Below are positions 25,097-37,059 of a DNA stretch of 64,000 nucleotides, piece by piece. Position numbers and translations under genes: made by a program. Each line of letters opens with the position of its first letter. The first letter of the stretch is position 1. Below the pieces are notes generated by a model, which had not been told where the DNA came from, searched no databases, and worked only from the letters and a program-made list of their open reading frames with translations. Origin of the DNA: Formicarius rufipectus (taxonomy: Eukaryota > Chordata > Aves > Passeriformes > Formicariidae); contig VXAU01001771.1 of assembly GCA_013399695.1 (NCBI GenBank), positions 1 to 64,000 of the forward strand, given 5' to 3'.

Positions 25097-25624
25097 GTAA
25101 GAGCGCACATCTCCCCCCGCACGCTCATCGTCCCCCGCGGTGCAGCCCCGCTCCGGGAGCTGCCGCCGGCCCCGGCAGGGGTGGCCGCTTCCCGGGGTGC
25201 CGCTGCTCCCGGCGGTGCCGCGCTCCTCAACTTTCCCAGGAGAAGGAGCCGCCGTCGAATCCCTCCCGTGTGCAGTTTCGGTCTGTGGGTGACAGTCCCC
25301 TGACAAGTGGTGATGGGCAGGTGCTGCGGGGAGGCGCCTGCACCTCCAGGCACAGGTCTCTCCAGGATGCCTCAGAGGTCTAATTTCTTCCTTTGTCTTT
25401 CACTTTCTGTCGGGAAAAGGTGTCTTTCATCAAATTCGCTTTCTAAAAAGCCGGTGACGTGTGTCTCATTCCTACTAAGCTGCATTACTGCTTTTTTCTA
25501 AATATATTTTGGGTTTCTACATAAAAAGTGGAGGCATTTTGAGAGCAGGAGACAGTTTTTTGGCAAAGTATCTTTAAAACATGCTCAATTAAGACTTTTN
25601 ATTTTGGTTTCTTTTTTTTAAAGA

Positions 25625-25655
<31 letters not shown>

Positions 25656-26280
25656 GTGGTATCCACAGTTCAACAGGAAAAATTAAGCTTTACTCTTTCA
25701 GTAAATTCTATTAAGCTTTACAAGATTTACTGTCATTGAAAGAGAGAACAATACCCTGTCACTGCAGAGAATTTCCAAGCAACTGTAACTCCTACTTGGT
25801 AAGTTTTTAGTGTAGGCTCAAATTTTTGACCCTATGTCTGTGAACAGACCAAAAGACTAAACAAAAATAAATACAGCATCATTGTAACTGGGTGATAAAA
25901 TAATTTAGCTTTGGTTATGTTTTCACCACAATGTCATTCATGAAGTGAAAATTGTACTCACACAGTAAATGGGAATATGTGTGTCTAAAAGTGCCAAAAA
26001 TAATGAAGAGGTGAGTACAGCTACAAAGAGATAGACTTCTCCTCACTACCTGTTATCAGTTCTCCATCCAAAACTGGCTGGTCTAGTTTTGCCATTCCAC
26101 TTGTCACTCAGTTCACAGAAAAGCTTTTTTTTTTTAAAAATTGTACTCAGTTCTTATGTATGCAAAATAAGTTGCCTTAATTGTTAATTTTTAGATTAAT
26201 TATTAGGCTTTGAGAATGTACAAAGAGTGCTAACTTATAAAAGCCTGCAAAGATGTCATGACTGGAATACTTTTCTCTCT
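25097..26280. other. Start of intron 1 of MAMDC2
   Basis: The GC-rich tail of the island to about 25260 is followed by AT-rich intron. It contains one undetermined base at 25600 and a run of 26 T at 25625-25650. No gene or transposon recognised. Confidence 0.75.
25600..25650. repeat. Poly-T tract with ambiguous base
   Basis: T-rich DNA with an N at 25600 and an uninterrupted T26 run at 25625-25650. The tract length and neighbouring bases are likely unreliable. Confidence 0.9.
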
Positions 26281-26281
26281 T

Positions 26282-26340
26282 ATGTATGTATATACGTATG
26301 TATATGTATGTATGTATGTATGCATCTCTCTGTCTGTGTG

Positions 26341-26411
<71 letters not shown>
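26282..26411. repeat. TATG/TCTA tetranucleotide microsatellite
   Basis: A (TATG)n section with variants (about 26282-26320) and a TCTG/TG bridge lead into nearly 18 perfect TCTA units at 26341-26411 (GATA on the other strand). The plus-strand frames across it, rich in Ile-Tyr-Leu-Ser, are translation of the repeat and are not genes. Confidence 0.98.
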
Positions 26412-29400
26412 GGTGTTTATTTGTTATTTATTTTCTTATACATATATTATCCTTTATTTTTGAAGACACCATTAAATGTAGTAACCATCCTTGTTATCCC
26501 AGCTATGCATCTTAATGTTGTACCCTCTCAATCCACCAATCTGTGAAGCAGCACTCACTTCCTTGTGATTAACAGGAAGCAATGGTAGTGGTATTGATTC
26601 AGCTCCAAGGGACTGTGAGGTGCTGGGAGTAATGCCTGGAGAAATGGGAGTGCATCATGTTGTGCACATCCATGCTACACTGCTTCAAGAAACAAGGAAA
26701 TTTTATCTAAGGTTTGGATGAGTAGCCTAGTTTTTTTGGTCCACAGAACACAGTTTTTGTTGTTGTAGTTTGATTTTTCTGTGCAACCATAAGCATACCA
26801 GTGGCTGCACAGCTTCTGTCATTTCACATCTTATTTTCAGAGATACAAAACTGGACTGTCATACTCTGGGAGGATATGTGGTAGACCAGCTCTCTTAATA
26901 AGTATAGTTCTGTCAGCATTTCCCTTATAAAATGTTTTTCTGCAGTCTGTAATTTAATGATAGCAAGTCATTCCATGCAAACATTAGGCACACAAGGTAT
27001 TAGTCTCTCCAGAAATACATTCTAAATCTAAAGATAAAGCTACAGCTAATTATAGCTGAAAATAGTTCATCCAAATCTACACAGCAAGTGTGCAAAACTA
27101 CTCTTCCCTAGGTTCTCTTTCATTCATTTGTTTCATGAAACCACATGAACTCCTTTTGGCAGCACTAGGTTCTGGTATTTGATGGTCAGTGTATGTACAC
27201 GTGGTAGTGTACTGGGACAACAGAAAAAGTTAAGGATGAGAGAGCAACTTAGCTTTGAATTGTTGCTCTTCTTCCCTGTATTGCTTCAAGGTTGCTTTAT
27301 TATTTTAAAATATTATTTGTAATATATATATAAATATATATAAAATATATTCAGCAGATCTCATACAGGTATTATCTGATTTGCAGTGTAAGTTCTTTCT
27401 TTATAAATCTCTCAATAGTCTGGTCTTGTGCCAAACTGTCAAGGTGATGTAAATATAACTAAAACTGGGGCCAGAAATTTCCACTCCATACTTGAAAGTT
27501 TTTTGCCCAGTTGCCAAGGAAGCCACTATTTTCTGATGGGTAGAAAGGAAATGTGAGACTAAGTTTTGCCTTTGTTTACAGCTGCTCATTCCCACTCAAA
27601 TGAGTAGGTTTGTAAGGTTCTGCTGCTTTTTAAAATGTTTTTTGCTCCTCTTTAGTATTCTGATAGTTCTAGTTACTGCTTTACTCAAGAGCAGCAAATC
27701 AAACCCTAAAGAAGTGGGTGGTTGTGGAATACCAGCTGTACAAGAAACAATTCAGGCACCTGTCCAGTGCTCCCATAAATTTCTGCTTCACTGAAATCCT
27801 GTGTGAGCCTAAGCTCTCTCACATGACTCTGAATTCAGGAGTAGGACCTTCAAGTATAAACATCAAGATGCTCTTTTTGAGTCACTCATCTGCTAGGCCA
27901 GTGTTTGCATTTTAGCATTATAATGACAAACACCATTCAAAGAAAAATGTAAAATTTAGAAACGGCTGAGGATTTAAGTTTTTTGCAAGCGTACCTATGG
28001 CTGAGAAGCACACCCAGCTGAGGTTGTGGCCGAGGTGGGTAAATGCAGCATCATGCTTGAGGCAGCATGTTTCCTAATGCACCAGTTCTGTTTTCAGGGT
28101 AAGCTGGGAAAGTCCATGCAAACGTTGTGCTTCCTGAAGTGGGTGTTTGTAGGATGCCAGCTACATAAGAAACACAGTAATTTTTTTGCTAAGGAAAAAG
28201 AATATCATCAGGTAATTGTGGTTCTGAAATCTGATGAGGAACAGATGATTATGTGTGTGACCAGCAATAAGATCCTTTAAGTAGTTTGCTAGTCAAAGCT
28301 GTCAAAGATCCATTTTAACTTCAGAGATATAGGCATGTTCCCTTAAATATTCTTGCATTCATGATGCCTCTGAACAGATAATTTATTTTTAAAAATCCAG
28401 TTCAGAATGTAAGACAAAGATCAAACTCCTAAGACCCAACTTAGGGATAGGAAAATTAGAAACTGCATCTATATTCATCATTACTGTGGTAATTAGAGGC
28501 AGCTGAGAAGCTTGAATACTATGTTGCTTTTACTAACACCTGCAAGTATGTGTAGCATGAGTACATGTCCAGTTACTTTGGGGCATAAAACTTTGCAGAC
28601 ACATAGTTGCAGATTTCCGCAGGAATTTACTTCTGTGTCAGCAGCATATGTATGGCAAAGGAGATACCTAGTTAATTTTAATACATATTGTCAAACTTTC
28701 TAGGATAAAATTTCATCAAATAACCTTGAGATTTTCTTTAACAAAATTACACATTTGTTCCATGAATGTGAAATGATCTTTGAAACAAAGGGAGATACTG
28801 TATGTAATAATAGGCTATAGTAATAGTAATCCTGAGTTAAGTCATAAATAAAGCCATGCAGACTCCCTTGAAATGGCAGTAAGGCACACATCCTTATGCC
28901 ACTTGTAGCCATTCTGGAGTGTTAGATTTGGGCATTTTTTGCTTTTCTCCAAGTCCTGCCCAGTGCAGAGCTGGCCATAACCTGACTGTAAGAACATCCT
29001 GCTCACAGAATTATTATAGATAAATTTCATTAGAAACAATAACTGTGGCATGTCTTTTCTCTGACTCTGGACAATGTTTACATTTTTGTCTACAATATCT
29101 GTACAGCATTTTGTGTGAACTGTGTCTATGGGTATGTTTTGTTTTCCGTTGCCCTTCGTTCTATCAGGGACTAGTTTAATAGAGCTAAAAATAATGTACA
29201 TTTAGGCTGTCAGCTGAAATCTGCCCTAATAGAGTTTGCTATGCAGCGGCTGCTTGCCTGGATTTTAACACTAGATAAGAAATTTGTCTATTACCACAGA
29301 ACACTATGGGAAAGAGCAGCAACATGCTCCAAAAAACAAGTGATCCTTGTTAATTGTGCCCATGCACTACCTGATGAGTTTTGTGTCACTGAAACTCGGA

Positions 29401-29959
29401 AGCTAGAACTGGTAATTGATACAACCATATGCAGCAGCCTCTCAGATGGTAATTGACAGCTCAAAATGAATATTTCTGTGTTTATTGCTTTCCTTCTAAA
29501 ATTTTGAAAGTGTGTATTACTTCAAATCTCATATTGCCAAGTATGTTGTATGTGTGTTAGCAGCATTCCACTCTGCTCCAGCCTATCCCTTGTCTTACTG
29601 GTTCCAGTATGAAATCTGACATTTTGTTTGCCCAGGTATAACTTCTACCCTAGGTTTCTGGGCAATAACATTTTTTTTTAACTATGCCCAAGTTACAGTT
29701 ACTAGCATGCTTTTTCCTCATCTTCAGAGTCAGGTCTTGTGCAAAAAAAAAAGAAAAAAAAGATAGCCAAGAGCACTTTATGTCCATGGAAGGCTTTATC
29801 AGCAGCTGCCTGTGCATGATGACACTTTTGGTAAGTCTGGGCTTTCCATCTACAGCAGGGGAACAAAGGAAGCCTAAATTCTTATCGGTGAGTCACTGCA
29901 TTGAAAGATGAGTTTCAAAGAATTACTCTTCTCCACAGGGTAGTAACATTTTCATTAGT

Positions 29960-29994
29960 GTATTTTCACATACAGATATGTATTTTCACATACA
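29960..29994. repeat. 15-bp direct repeat pair
   Basis: GTATTTTCACATACA occurs twice, exactly, separated by 5 bases. Confidence 0.9.
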
Positions 29995-30795
29995 ACTGTT
30001 AGTGATTCAGTGCTTAGAGAGTCAGAAACTTCTTCAGTGCATTTTACACTGAGCCACAGAGCTTGGCCACAAGAGAGGGAGGATGGCTCTTAGAAAATTC
30101 ATGTTTACTGAATATACCTACCACTTCTGACTACAGGCAAGACATTGTTTTGCATGAAAATAGGTAATTCACTACTAGAATTAGGAAAAAAAAAAAAAAA
30201 AGATGAAAAAACTGTATGAGGGAAAAGAGTGTTTAGGAGTGGTCGTGGAGGTCAAATCACCTCAGTCAAACAAATAACTTATATGTAGCCCCTAGCCTTG
30301 CAAATGTTGTTGAAATTTACTAAAGTTCAAGTACAGACATGTAAATCACTTGCTGAAAACTGCTAGTAATATTTTCGGCTTTCTGAAAAAGAATGAAATA
30401 TGCAAATGAACTGAAGTTTCTTTTAGGATTTTCAGGATGCATGCATAGCATGACTTTTTGTATCAGTGAAAGTGCTGTCAGGCAGAACTTTGTGGTTATT
30501 GCACTTATTACACTGCATGTGTAATCATCTTGAAAATTGAAAAGAAAGCCAATCATTTCCAAGTTCGTTTTTGGAAGAGAAGGTATTTTCAAGACTGCAA
30601 ATTTTCAGTATAAATGTAGGTCAAGATCTAATGTGAGTCAAGATCTGTAGAGAGGAAAAGTAAACTTGAACTTGTGCTGAAGTGTGACCAGAGGCACTTC
30701 AGAAGCATTTCTGCTAGTAAAGGAACTTGTTCACCTTGCACATGGCACAGAGTGTTCCAAAATTTTAATAGAATCAGCCTGGAAATGCTCTAATA

Positions 30796-30825
30796 GTATT
30801 ATTAAGTAGAGTATTATTAAGTAGA
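30796..30825. repeat. Perfect 15-bp tandem duplication
   Basis: The unit GTATTATTAAGTAGA is present twice head to tail without a mismatch, so it is a recent small duplication. Confidence 0.93.
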
Positions 30826-31754
30826 AATATTTGAAAGCTTATTGAAAAAATAAGTCCAAGCCAGTTACAACTGGTTATTTTATGTTCCCCTTTTTTTGGA
30901 GTTACACCATCATATTACCCTCTGAAATGTTTCATCCCAGCCACTCTGTGCGAGAGCAGAACAAGCAATGCTATAATTACTTGACTGTTTGAACTTATCA
31001 AATGTGGTCAAATCTTCTATGATTAGATCCCAAGAAAACATTCTTAAAAAAAAAAAAAGAGATACTTTCCTTTAGCCTTTCAGTTTTTACTGTCTTAATA
31101 TTACTTTGTAGCAGTAATGCTGCAGAAGGCCAGATAAAAGGCCAGTGTAGTCATCCATGTAACTTTACACAGTGCTTTGATTGCTTAGAATCCTTCAACC
31201 GAACAATTTTATTGCTTCCATTTAAAAGAGTAAGCATCTTGTACCCCATCCTTCCTTGTGGTGCTTGGCAGTCAAAGATTCGAGTGTGGTTATTACAGTC
31301 CTTCTTCATATGATAGTGAAGCCAAGGATTCCTACAATTTTACATGACAATATAGTGCTCTTTGAGTAAAAATATGTCTTTTACACTGTATGGCTGTTCT
31401 ACCACATTTTCTTTTGCCAAATGTGGCTCAAGATCAGTATATTAGACAACTTTGATAGTAGGAGTAATTATGTTGGTGTACCATGAATGCTGTTTTAAAT
31501 AGATATATTCTCTGATAAAGTATGAACTACATGCTCCTAGCACATTGCTCTGTTCTGAAACCTCGTGAGTCCTACTGTGACAATATCCACGAATCATAGG
31601 CATTAGATTTTAATTTGAAACATCAGCCAAAATCTTCACAGTTTTCAATTAGTGAAACATTAAAATACTTAAAGAGGCTCTGTTCTGACTTGATAGTTTG
31701 CTGTGCCATGAACTAAAGTAAAATAAAAAGAAAAATATAGAGATATATATATAA

Positions 31755-32209
31755 AAGCTCACATGAGAGCTCATCCCAGAGCCACTTCAGGACAGCACAG
31801 GCCCCTTAAGGCTCACAAACTCACACACACACTTCATGCAGTGAGTCCATCCAAAAGGAAAAAGCTTTATTAACATATCCCACACTGTATTTATAATCTA
31901 TGCTTTTCAGTTACATCATTATATCAAATGATTGGTCAGCTTAGAACTGTTCATTCTCAGGTCACCTAAAGTCCGCAGTTCATAGGTGTTAATGTTAATT
32001 AACTCCTCCCGAAGAACTCATCCCATGATGGCTCTCTGAAGGAATCTGGGGAGTAACAGCAGATGTTCTCCTTATAGACAAGTTCTCACTCCAAGGCTGC
32101 GAACTGCTCCCTTGAAATCTGTAAACACAGGCCTGCTTCTCCTGGGAACTGCACAATGAATTGTTCACAGAATATTCACAGAATATCCAATTTTCTGCAT
32201 TCTGCAACA
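31755..32209 (-). mobile_element. Probable solo LTR (endogenous retroviral type), minus strand
   Basis: Read on the minus strand the segment begins TGTTGCAGAATGC at 32209, has a TATAAATA box at 31895-31888 and an AATAAA signal at 31871-31866, then a GC-richer U5-like stretch. This is the U3-R-U5 order of a retroviral LTR, with closely spaced TATA and polyadenylation signals. No coding region accompanies it. The 3' border (lower coordinate) is uncertain. An ATGAACT word occurs both just after 32209 and at about 31709, a possible target duplication, but the sequence next to the left copy is not a canonical CA end. Confidence 0.45.
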
Positions 32210-32727
32210 ATGAACTGTATTTCATATTAAAAATGCATAAAGAGCTACAGTAGTGAAAGGACAGATTACAGGTGTTGTGTACAAAACCATAGTGAGATAC
32301 AAAGTTATCAAAGGAAGTAATTCTCCGTCTTTCCGATTGTCTTTGTTTTTTTGATGCTACATCTCTGACAATTGATCAGTACTTAAGACTGTTGCTTTCT
32401 AGCACTTGTGGCTCAAGAAGGTGTGAGCAGGCTTCTGTGTGACTGTGGTATCAGGGAAATGCTATTGCAGATGCATTTGTGACAAAGTGTCATGTCTGGA
32501 GGGTAAGGAAGCCAGACAATCCTACCTACTCTGTAAATAAGCAGAAGATGTCTCTGTTTTCTGATAATATTAAAGACCACAGGAATTCTATCTATAAATA
32601 AAGTTTAGATTTACTCTGTACACACTTCTCTTCAACAGAGCTCTAAATGTTCCACAAAGCACTTATCACTTGCAGTAGAAATCCTAAGCTGATACCCCTC
32701 CCTTTCATTGCTTACCCACCCTTCTGA
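32210..32727. other. Intron 1, nothing assigned
   Basis: Unique-looking intronic DNA between the LTR-like segment and a CCTTG-rich minisatellite. Confidence 0.6.
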
Positions 32728-32962
32728 GCCCTTGCCTTGATTTGTATTGTTTTGCATACCCATTCTACACCTTGAGTTGCCTGTCCATTTCTTTCCTGGC
32801 CTTGTCTTGCCTTATCTACAATGTCCTGGCCTTCTCTTGCCTAACTCTCCCTTGGCCTTTCCTTGTCTTGCCTACCCAGCCTTGCATTTCCTTACCATGG
32901 CCAACTATCTATCCCTTGTCTTGCCCTGACTTGCCTTGCCTTGGTTTTCATTACCTACCTAA
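32728..32962. repeat. Degenerate CCTTG-rich minisatellite
   Basis: About 235 bases are built from diverged CCTTG, CTTGCC and TGGCCTT words (for example CCTTGCCTTGATTTG, CTTGTCTTGCCTTAT and CTTGCCTTGCCTTGG). The plus-strand frames here repeat Ser-Cys-Leu and Pro-Trp-Leu and are products of the repeat. Unit boundaries are too worn to give a copy number. Confidence 0.75.
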
Positions 32963-33052
32963 AAAAAGTCTTACTGCAGACATCTCTACTCCCAGTGAAG
33001 AACATGAGTGTTTCTTGTACTTTCAAAAGTAAGAATTAAACAGAATAGTCAC

Positions 33053-33289
33053 GTGTGTGTGTGTGTGTGTGTGTACGTCTGAGTCCCTTTGTGCATGTGT
33101 TTGAAATCTCTGCACCCTCATTCAAAAGGAGAAGTGACAGTTTGTTGTAGGTCCCCTGTTAGATGAATGATCTTTTAATTGTTGTTAACAGGATTTGGAG
33201 AACTTGCTACTTAATGGTATCTTTGGGACTTGATTATCACATAAGCATTATGATGATGGCGATGATGATGGCAATGATGGTGATGATGT
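33053..33289. repeat. (GT)n microsatellite and nearby GATGATGGC repeat
   Basis: A (GT)11 run lies at 33053-33074, and a GAT/GATGGC trinucleotide-type repeat at about 33250-33289. The sequence between them is ordinary intron. Confidence 0.9.
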
Positions 33290-36200
33290 GAGCAGAAGCA
33301 TTTTTCCTAATACTTATGGCTGAACAATTTCATGGGAAGCAGATATGTTATGGTGTAGAGTACTTGGTGACTTTTGTGACAGGATCTAGCCTCTGTAATT
33401 TCCTACTTTTTTAGTAATTTCCATTTGAAAGCTTGTCTTTGGTGTGTGCTGTTTTACACAGAGTTGTTTTGCTGAGGATGTTTTGGCAAAATAGTTGTAC
33501 TCCATCTAATGACTACTGGCGGATTGTTCTGCAAATGAATCTCCTTGACTGAGAGCAGGGTCTTGCAGCTGTTTGGCCAAGGCAAGTTGAGTTCATTTGA
33601 GTTCATTTGAGGCAGTACAAGAGAGTTGACAGTAATTGGCATCGTTGTTTATTGGAACCAGCAGGGAGGCAGATGAATGAATGGATATTGACTCTGAGTT
33701 GCTCTCAGCTCATCAGAATAGTTTCAGGCAAGTGATGAAACAGATGTAGATGTCTGTGCTGTCTCCCTTGTGTCTTTTTGGGAAATAGAATCCTTCATTC
33801 TGCTAAGCCGTGTATCCTCAAGCTGACCTGCAATTCATTATCAGTATTTATTGCTGTTGTCTGCTCTTAGCAAATTTCTTCTCCTCCCCTTCCCCAAGTG
33901 CCAGGTGCCTGATGTAAATGGAAGGATTCCCTGCCATAGACATGTAATACTTGTGGCAAACAATCACAATAATTTACTAGCTATAAGTAGGAACTGGAAC
34001 CGGCATACCAGAGACTTGGTGACACATTGCTTCACAGTCTTACTGAGATATTTATTATCATAAGAAAATCACATCTGAGTACCCAAGTGACAGGTGATAA
34101 CAGATTTTGTCCTATATGATTATGGTAGAACAACACTGAGAATCTGTAGCAGAGCTGGAATAAAAACATTTTTTTTTATATTTTACCTCTATGGGAAGTA
34201 TTTTTTTCATTTTAGCATGTGACAATTTGGTGTCATTGTTAACAGGTCTGTTCAGAAAATTTATTCAATACAGACAGTGAGAAAATGAGGAGCTTTTAGT
34301 ACTGCTCTGGCTTTTACCTAATAACTTAAGCAGCAGTTTACTCCCATAGCTGTGAGTGAAATCAGGACCTTCCCAATAATGAGAAGATCAATGGCCTATG
34401 GTTTTTCATAGTGTAAACTTACTTGTGACTGTGTAGATTCTGAAGTTCCTGTAAAGGGAAGTAACGGCTGCTTTGAGTGCTAGAGTACATAATGTAAATG
34501 CAAACTGTAAATGCTGACTATCCTGGTACCTGAATTTTAGAAGAGAGAAAATATAGCAACAGTAATTTAATTGTTTTTTAATTCCTATATACATATATGT
34601 TTTAGAAACATGGTAACGTCCTGGGCAATGATAGAATCTGTCAGTATGCAGAATAAATTCTGTTTTCTAGTCTGTGTCGATATACTGATTTGCTTAGCAC
34701 CTTCATCTGCAGTTACGTATTGAACATCACAGTACTTACTGTTAGCAATCCAGTTACTGACATCTTCATATATTTCCTCAAAAACTTACATGTAGCTAGA
34801 TGAATGTTTCATTTTAAGATGTTGTTTATAGCATTTCAAGTAGGGTGATCTATAACATTTAAATATGCATCCACGTAGTAGGCAATGCTAATCTAGGCTG
34901 TGCTTTGTAGAAGATTAGCTGAAATTCACTATCAAGCAGGAGGAGTTCAAACAAATGAATGTTTACTAGTTTCTATACAGTCTTTTGTTTGCATTTTAAT
35001 TCTTACAAGACTTCTTGCAAAGGGATTTCTTTCCTGGCCAAGGATATTCTTGTGTGCTTGAGTGGAAACATGAGAGGCTTCACACCAATACCAGATTGTT
35101 CTCTAAATATAGCTATTTCCAGTGGTTATTTTAAACTAAGTGTCACACTGGAGAGTTATTAGGGCAGTAACTGTAGTTTGTTTGAAAAAGAAGAGAGAAC
35201 TTTGCACAGTGAAGTTGTCTTATATGGAAATAGGATGAGTGGTATGTGCAGTTTGGACTACCACATGTAGATAAAAAGCAGAGAGCTGTAATCAGTGTTT
35301 TTTTAAAATATGAATTTGGAATAGACTTCACAGCTGATGTGTGTTAGAGCCAAAAATAGGTTGCATGATCAATCACACCTTACTAATAGAGGACTGATAA
35401 TCCTTTCGTGCGCTGGGTTAGTTATGTATTTTTCTGTTAGTGAACCTTTCCACAGTCACTTAGCTTTTGTGCTGTTTATTTTTGCTATTTTGTGTTTTCT
35501 GGGAGTTATGCATCTAGAAGGGAGTTTCACTGCTATGCCTTTAGTGGACCTGCAGATTAGTCCACTGTTTTTAGGAGAGATAAACTAGCCACTTACTGCA
35601 ACATGGCACATGGAACCCTCTTGTCCTCTTGAGTATTTCTGTTTGATTAGAGAGAGGTGGAGGGGACGGGGTGGGGACAAAGAGGGAGAGGAAGAGAGAG
35701 AGAGAAAAAGAGCTCCCACTGAAGACCAGAGTGGTAAAAAGTCTCTAAAAAAGTTCAGATTCTGAAAATATTCAACCAACTCTGTGAAAACAGAAAAAAG
35801 TACTTTATCTTTGAAACTCACTGGAAAATTGAATTGTTATCTGCTGGACACATACACCAGCTGAACGACACTCATGAGACCTCTAATTCAGTGGTTATAT
35901 CATCCTATTTTGTATAGTCTATGTATGACTTGTAAATGTACTGCAGTAAATGTACTGCAGTAAATCCCCTGACAGAGAAGGGTGGCAGACTGAAGAGTCC
36001 TCATAGTAACATGTTGCACTAGCCTGATAGAAAAAGGTCTTTTGAAGAGAAATGTTTGCAGTCTGTACATGCCCAGTGGATCTGTATGTTTTACTGATGA
36101 CTCTACTCATGTGCTGCTGAGGAGGTTGCAGAATGTGCACAGGAAATCTGCTGAAGGGTTTTCATTAGTGTTCCTATGGTCACAGTTGTCCCCTGAGCTA

Positions 36201-36910
36201 CCTGGAGGTGACAACAGCCCTACAAAAGCATGGATGAGTGTCTAGAGTGGTAGAGATTGTCTGAAGTCATGAATGCATTAGATACGTAGGCCATAGTAAA
36301 TCTGTTGAAAGGGGTGCTGAAGGAGTCCAGATCAAATAGGAATTAATATGCAACATGGAATTTTTATAGCTAACCTGGTGTTATGGCTCTGCTTTTCAAT
36401 CTCTTCATCTCTTCTAACTTTTTATAAAGCTAAATTGCCAAACAATAAATTAAAATTTTTCTAGAAAGCTGAGAGAATTATTCAACCTGTGAAATATCAG
36501 GCCCTCTATCCCAACTGCTTCTGCTGCCCATCATCTCTAGTTGGTAATAACAGTCGTATGTCAGCAATGTGTTCACAAATATCCACAACCAGAGTCATAA
36601 GCTGTGAGGGAGGATGAAGTGGCTCAGTGACAACTTCAGTAACATCAGAGGAGCATGAGATGGGTTGTTCAGCTTCATACTTTTATTCATCATTAACTTA
36701 CTCCCTGGTCAGATTAAAATAAAACTGATTACATAGGTAATATTCCAGATAATTGACTTGCCTCTTACCTCCACTGATGACAGTTTGTTTTCCAATTAAT
36801 AATAATTAAATTAATTGTTTTTAAAATACCAATTGTAAGGAACTGTTCTATACTTCCTGGTTATTCTTCTATCCCACCCATTTATTCCACAATTGCATTA
36901 ATATTTAATA
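33290..36910. other. Intron 1, no gene assigned
   Basis: AT-rich intron with a GA/GGGA purine tract at 35651-35712 and a 14-bp tandem unit GTAAATGTACTGCA repeated 2.4 times at 35932-35965. No recognisable coding exon. Confidence 0.6.
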
Positions 36911-37050
36911 TCATAGAATCATAGAATGGTTTGGGTTGGAAGGGACCTTAAAATACCATCTAGTTCCAACCCTTTGGCCATGGGCAGGGGCACCTTCCAC
37001 TGGACCAGGTTGCTCAAAGCCCTGTCCAACCTGACCTTGGACATTTCCGG
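36911..37050 (-). mobile_element. Young-looking CR1 LINE 3' tail
   Basis: The plus strand opens with two exact octamers (TCATAGAATCATAGAATGG), then GTTTGGGTTGGAAGGGACCT, a TCTAGTTCCAACCC block, GGGCAGGGGCACCTTCCACT and CAGGTTGCTCAAAGCCC. This is close to the avian CR1 consensus and the least diverged CR1 in the window. It is strongly 5'-truncated (about 140 bases) and in minus orientation. Confidence 0.95.
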
Positions 37051-37059
37051 AGATGGAGA

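Larger units (their letters stand above)
24765..25260 (+). promoter_or_regulatory. MAMDC2: CpG-rich promoter / first-exon island of MAMDC2
   Basis: GC content and CpG frequency rise sharply at about 24765 (many CGCG, CCGG and GGCG words) and fall again after about 25260, in contrast with AT-rich flanks. Exon 1 lies inside. This is the usual arrangement of a CpG-island promoter. No TATA box is evident. The core promoter, transcription start and start codon probably fall in or beside the gap, so no start site can be marked. The left side abuts a CR1 fragment. Confidence 0.7.
26412..31754. other. Intron 1 interior, no gene assigned
   Basis: AT-rich intron with an AT dinucleotide-like tract at 27305-27350, an A16 run at 30186-30201, and short local duplications at 29960-29994 and 30796-30825. 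No exon-like frame with recognisable protein, and no transposon end identified. Confidence 0.6.

Noticed and set aside
24440..25353. Long frames on both strands around the gap (up to 288 codons)
   Set aside because: They run through Ns and GC-rich DNA, which rarely has stop codons, and overlap MAMDC2 exon 1 out of frame. They have no domain similarity.
25006..25383. 125-codon plus-strand frame taken as a complete protein
   Set aside because: Only its first 30 codons are coding (exon 1). It has no ATG at its start, and after the GTAAGAG donor it reads into intron.
26227..26546. Three overlapping Ile-Tyr-Leu-Ser-rich frames resembling membrane proteins
   Set aside because: They are translations of the TATG/TCTA microsatellite in each frame.
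32742..33032. Cys/Leu/Pro-rich frame resembling a membrane or secreted peptide
   Set aside because: Produced by the degenerate CCTTG repeat; there is no independent gene evidence.
33240..33290. GATGATGGC repeat as a CRISPR-like or regulatory array
   Set aside because: Simple trinucleotide-type repeat without spacers; the genome is eukaryotic.
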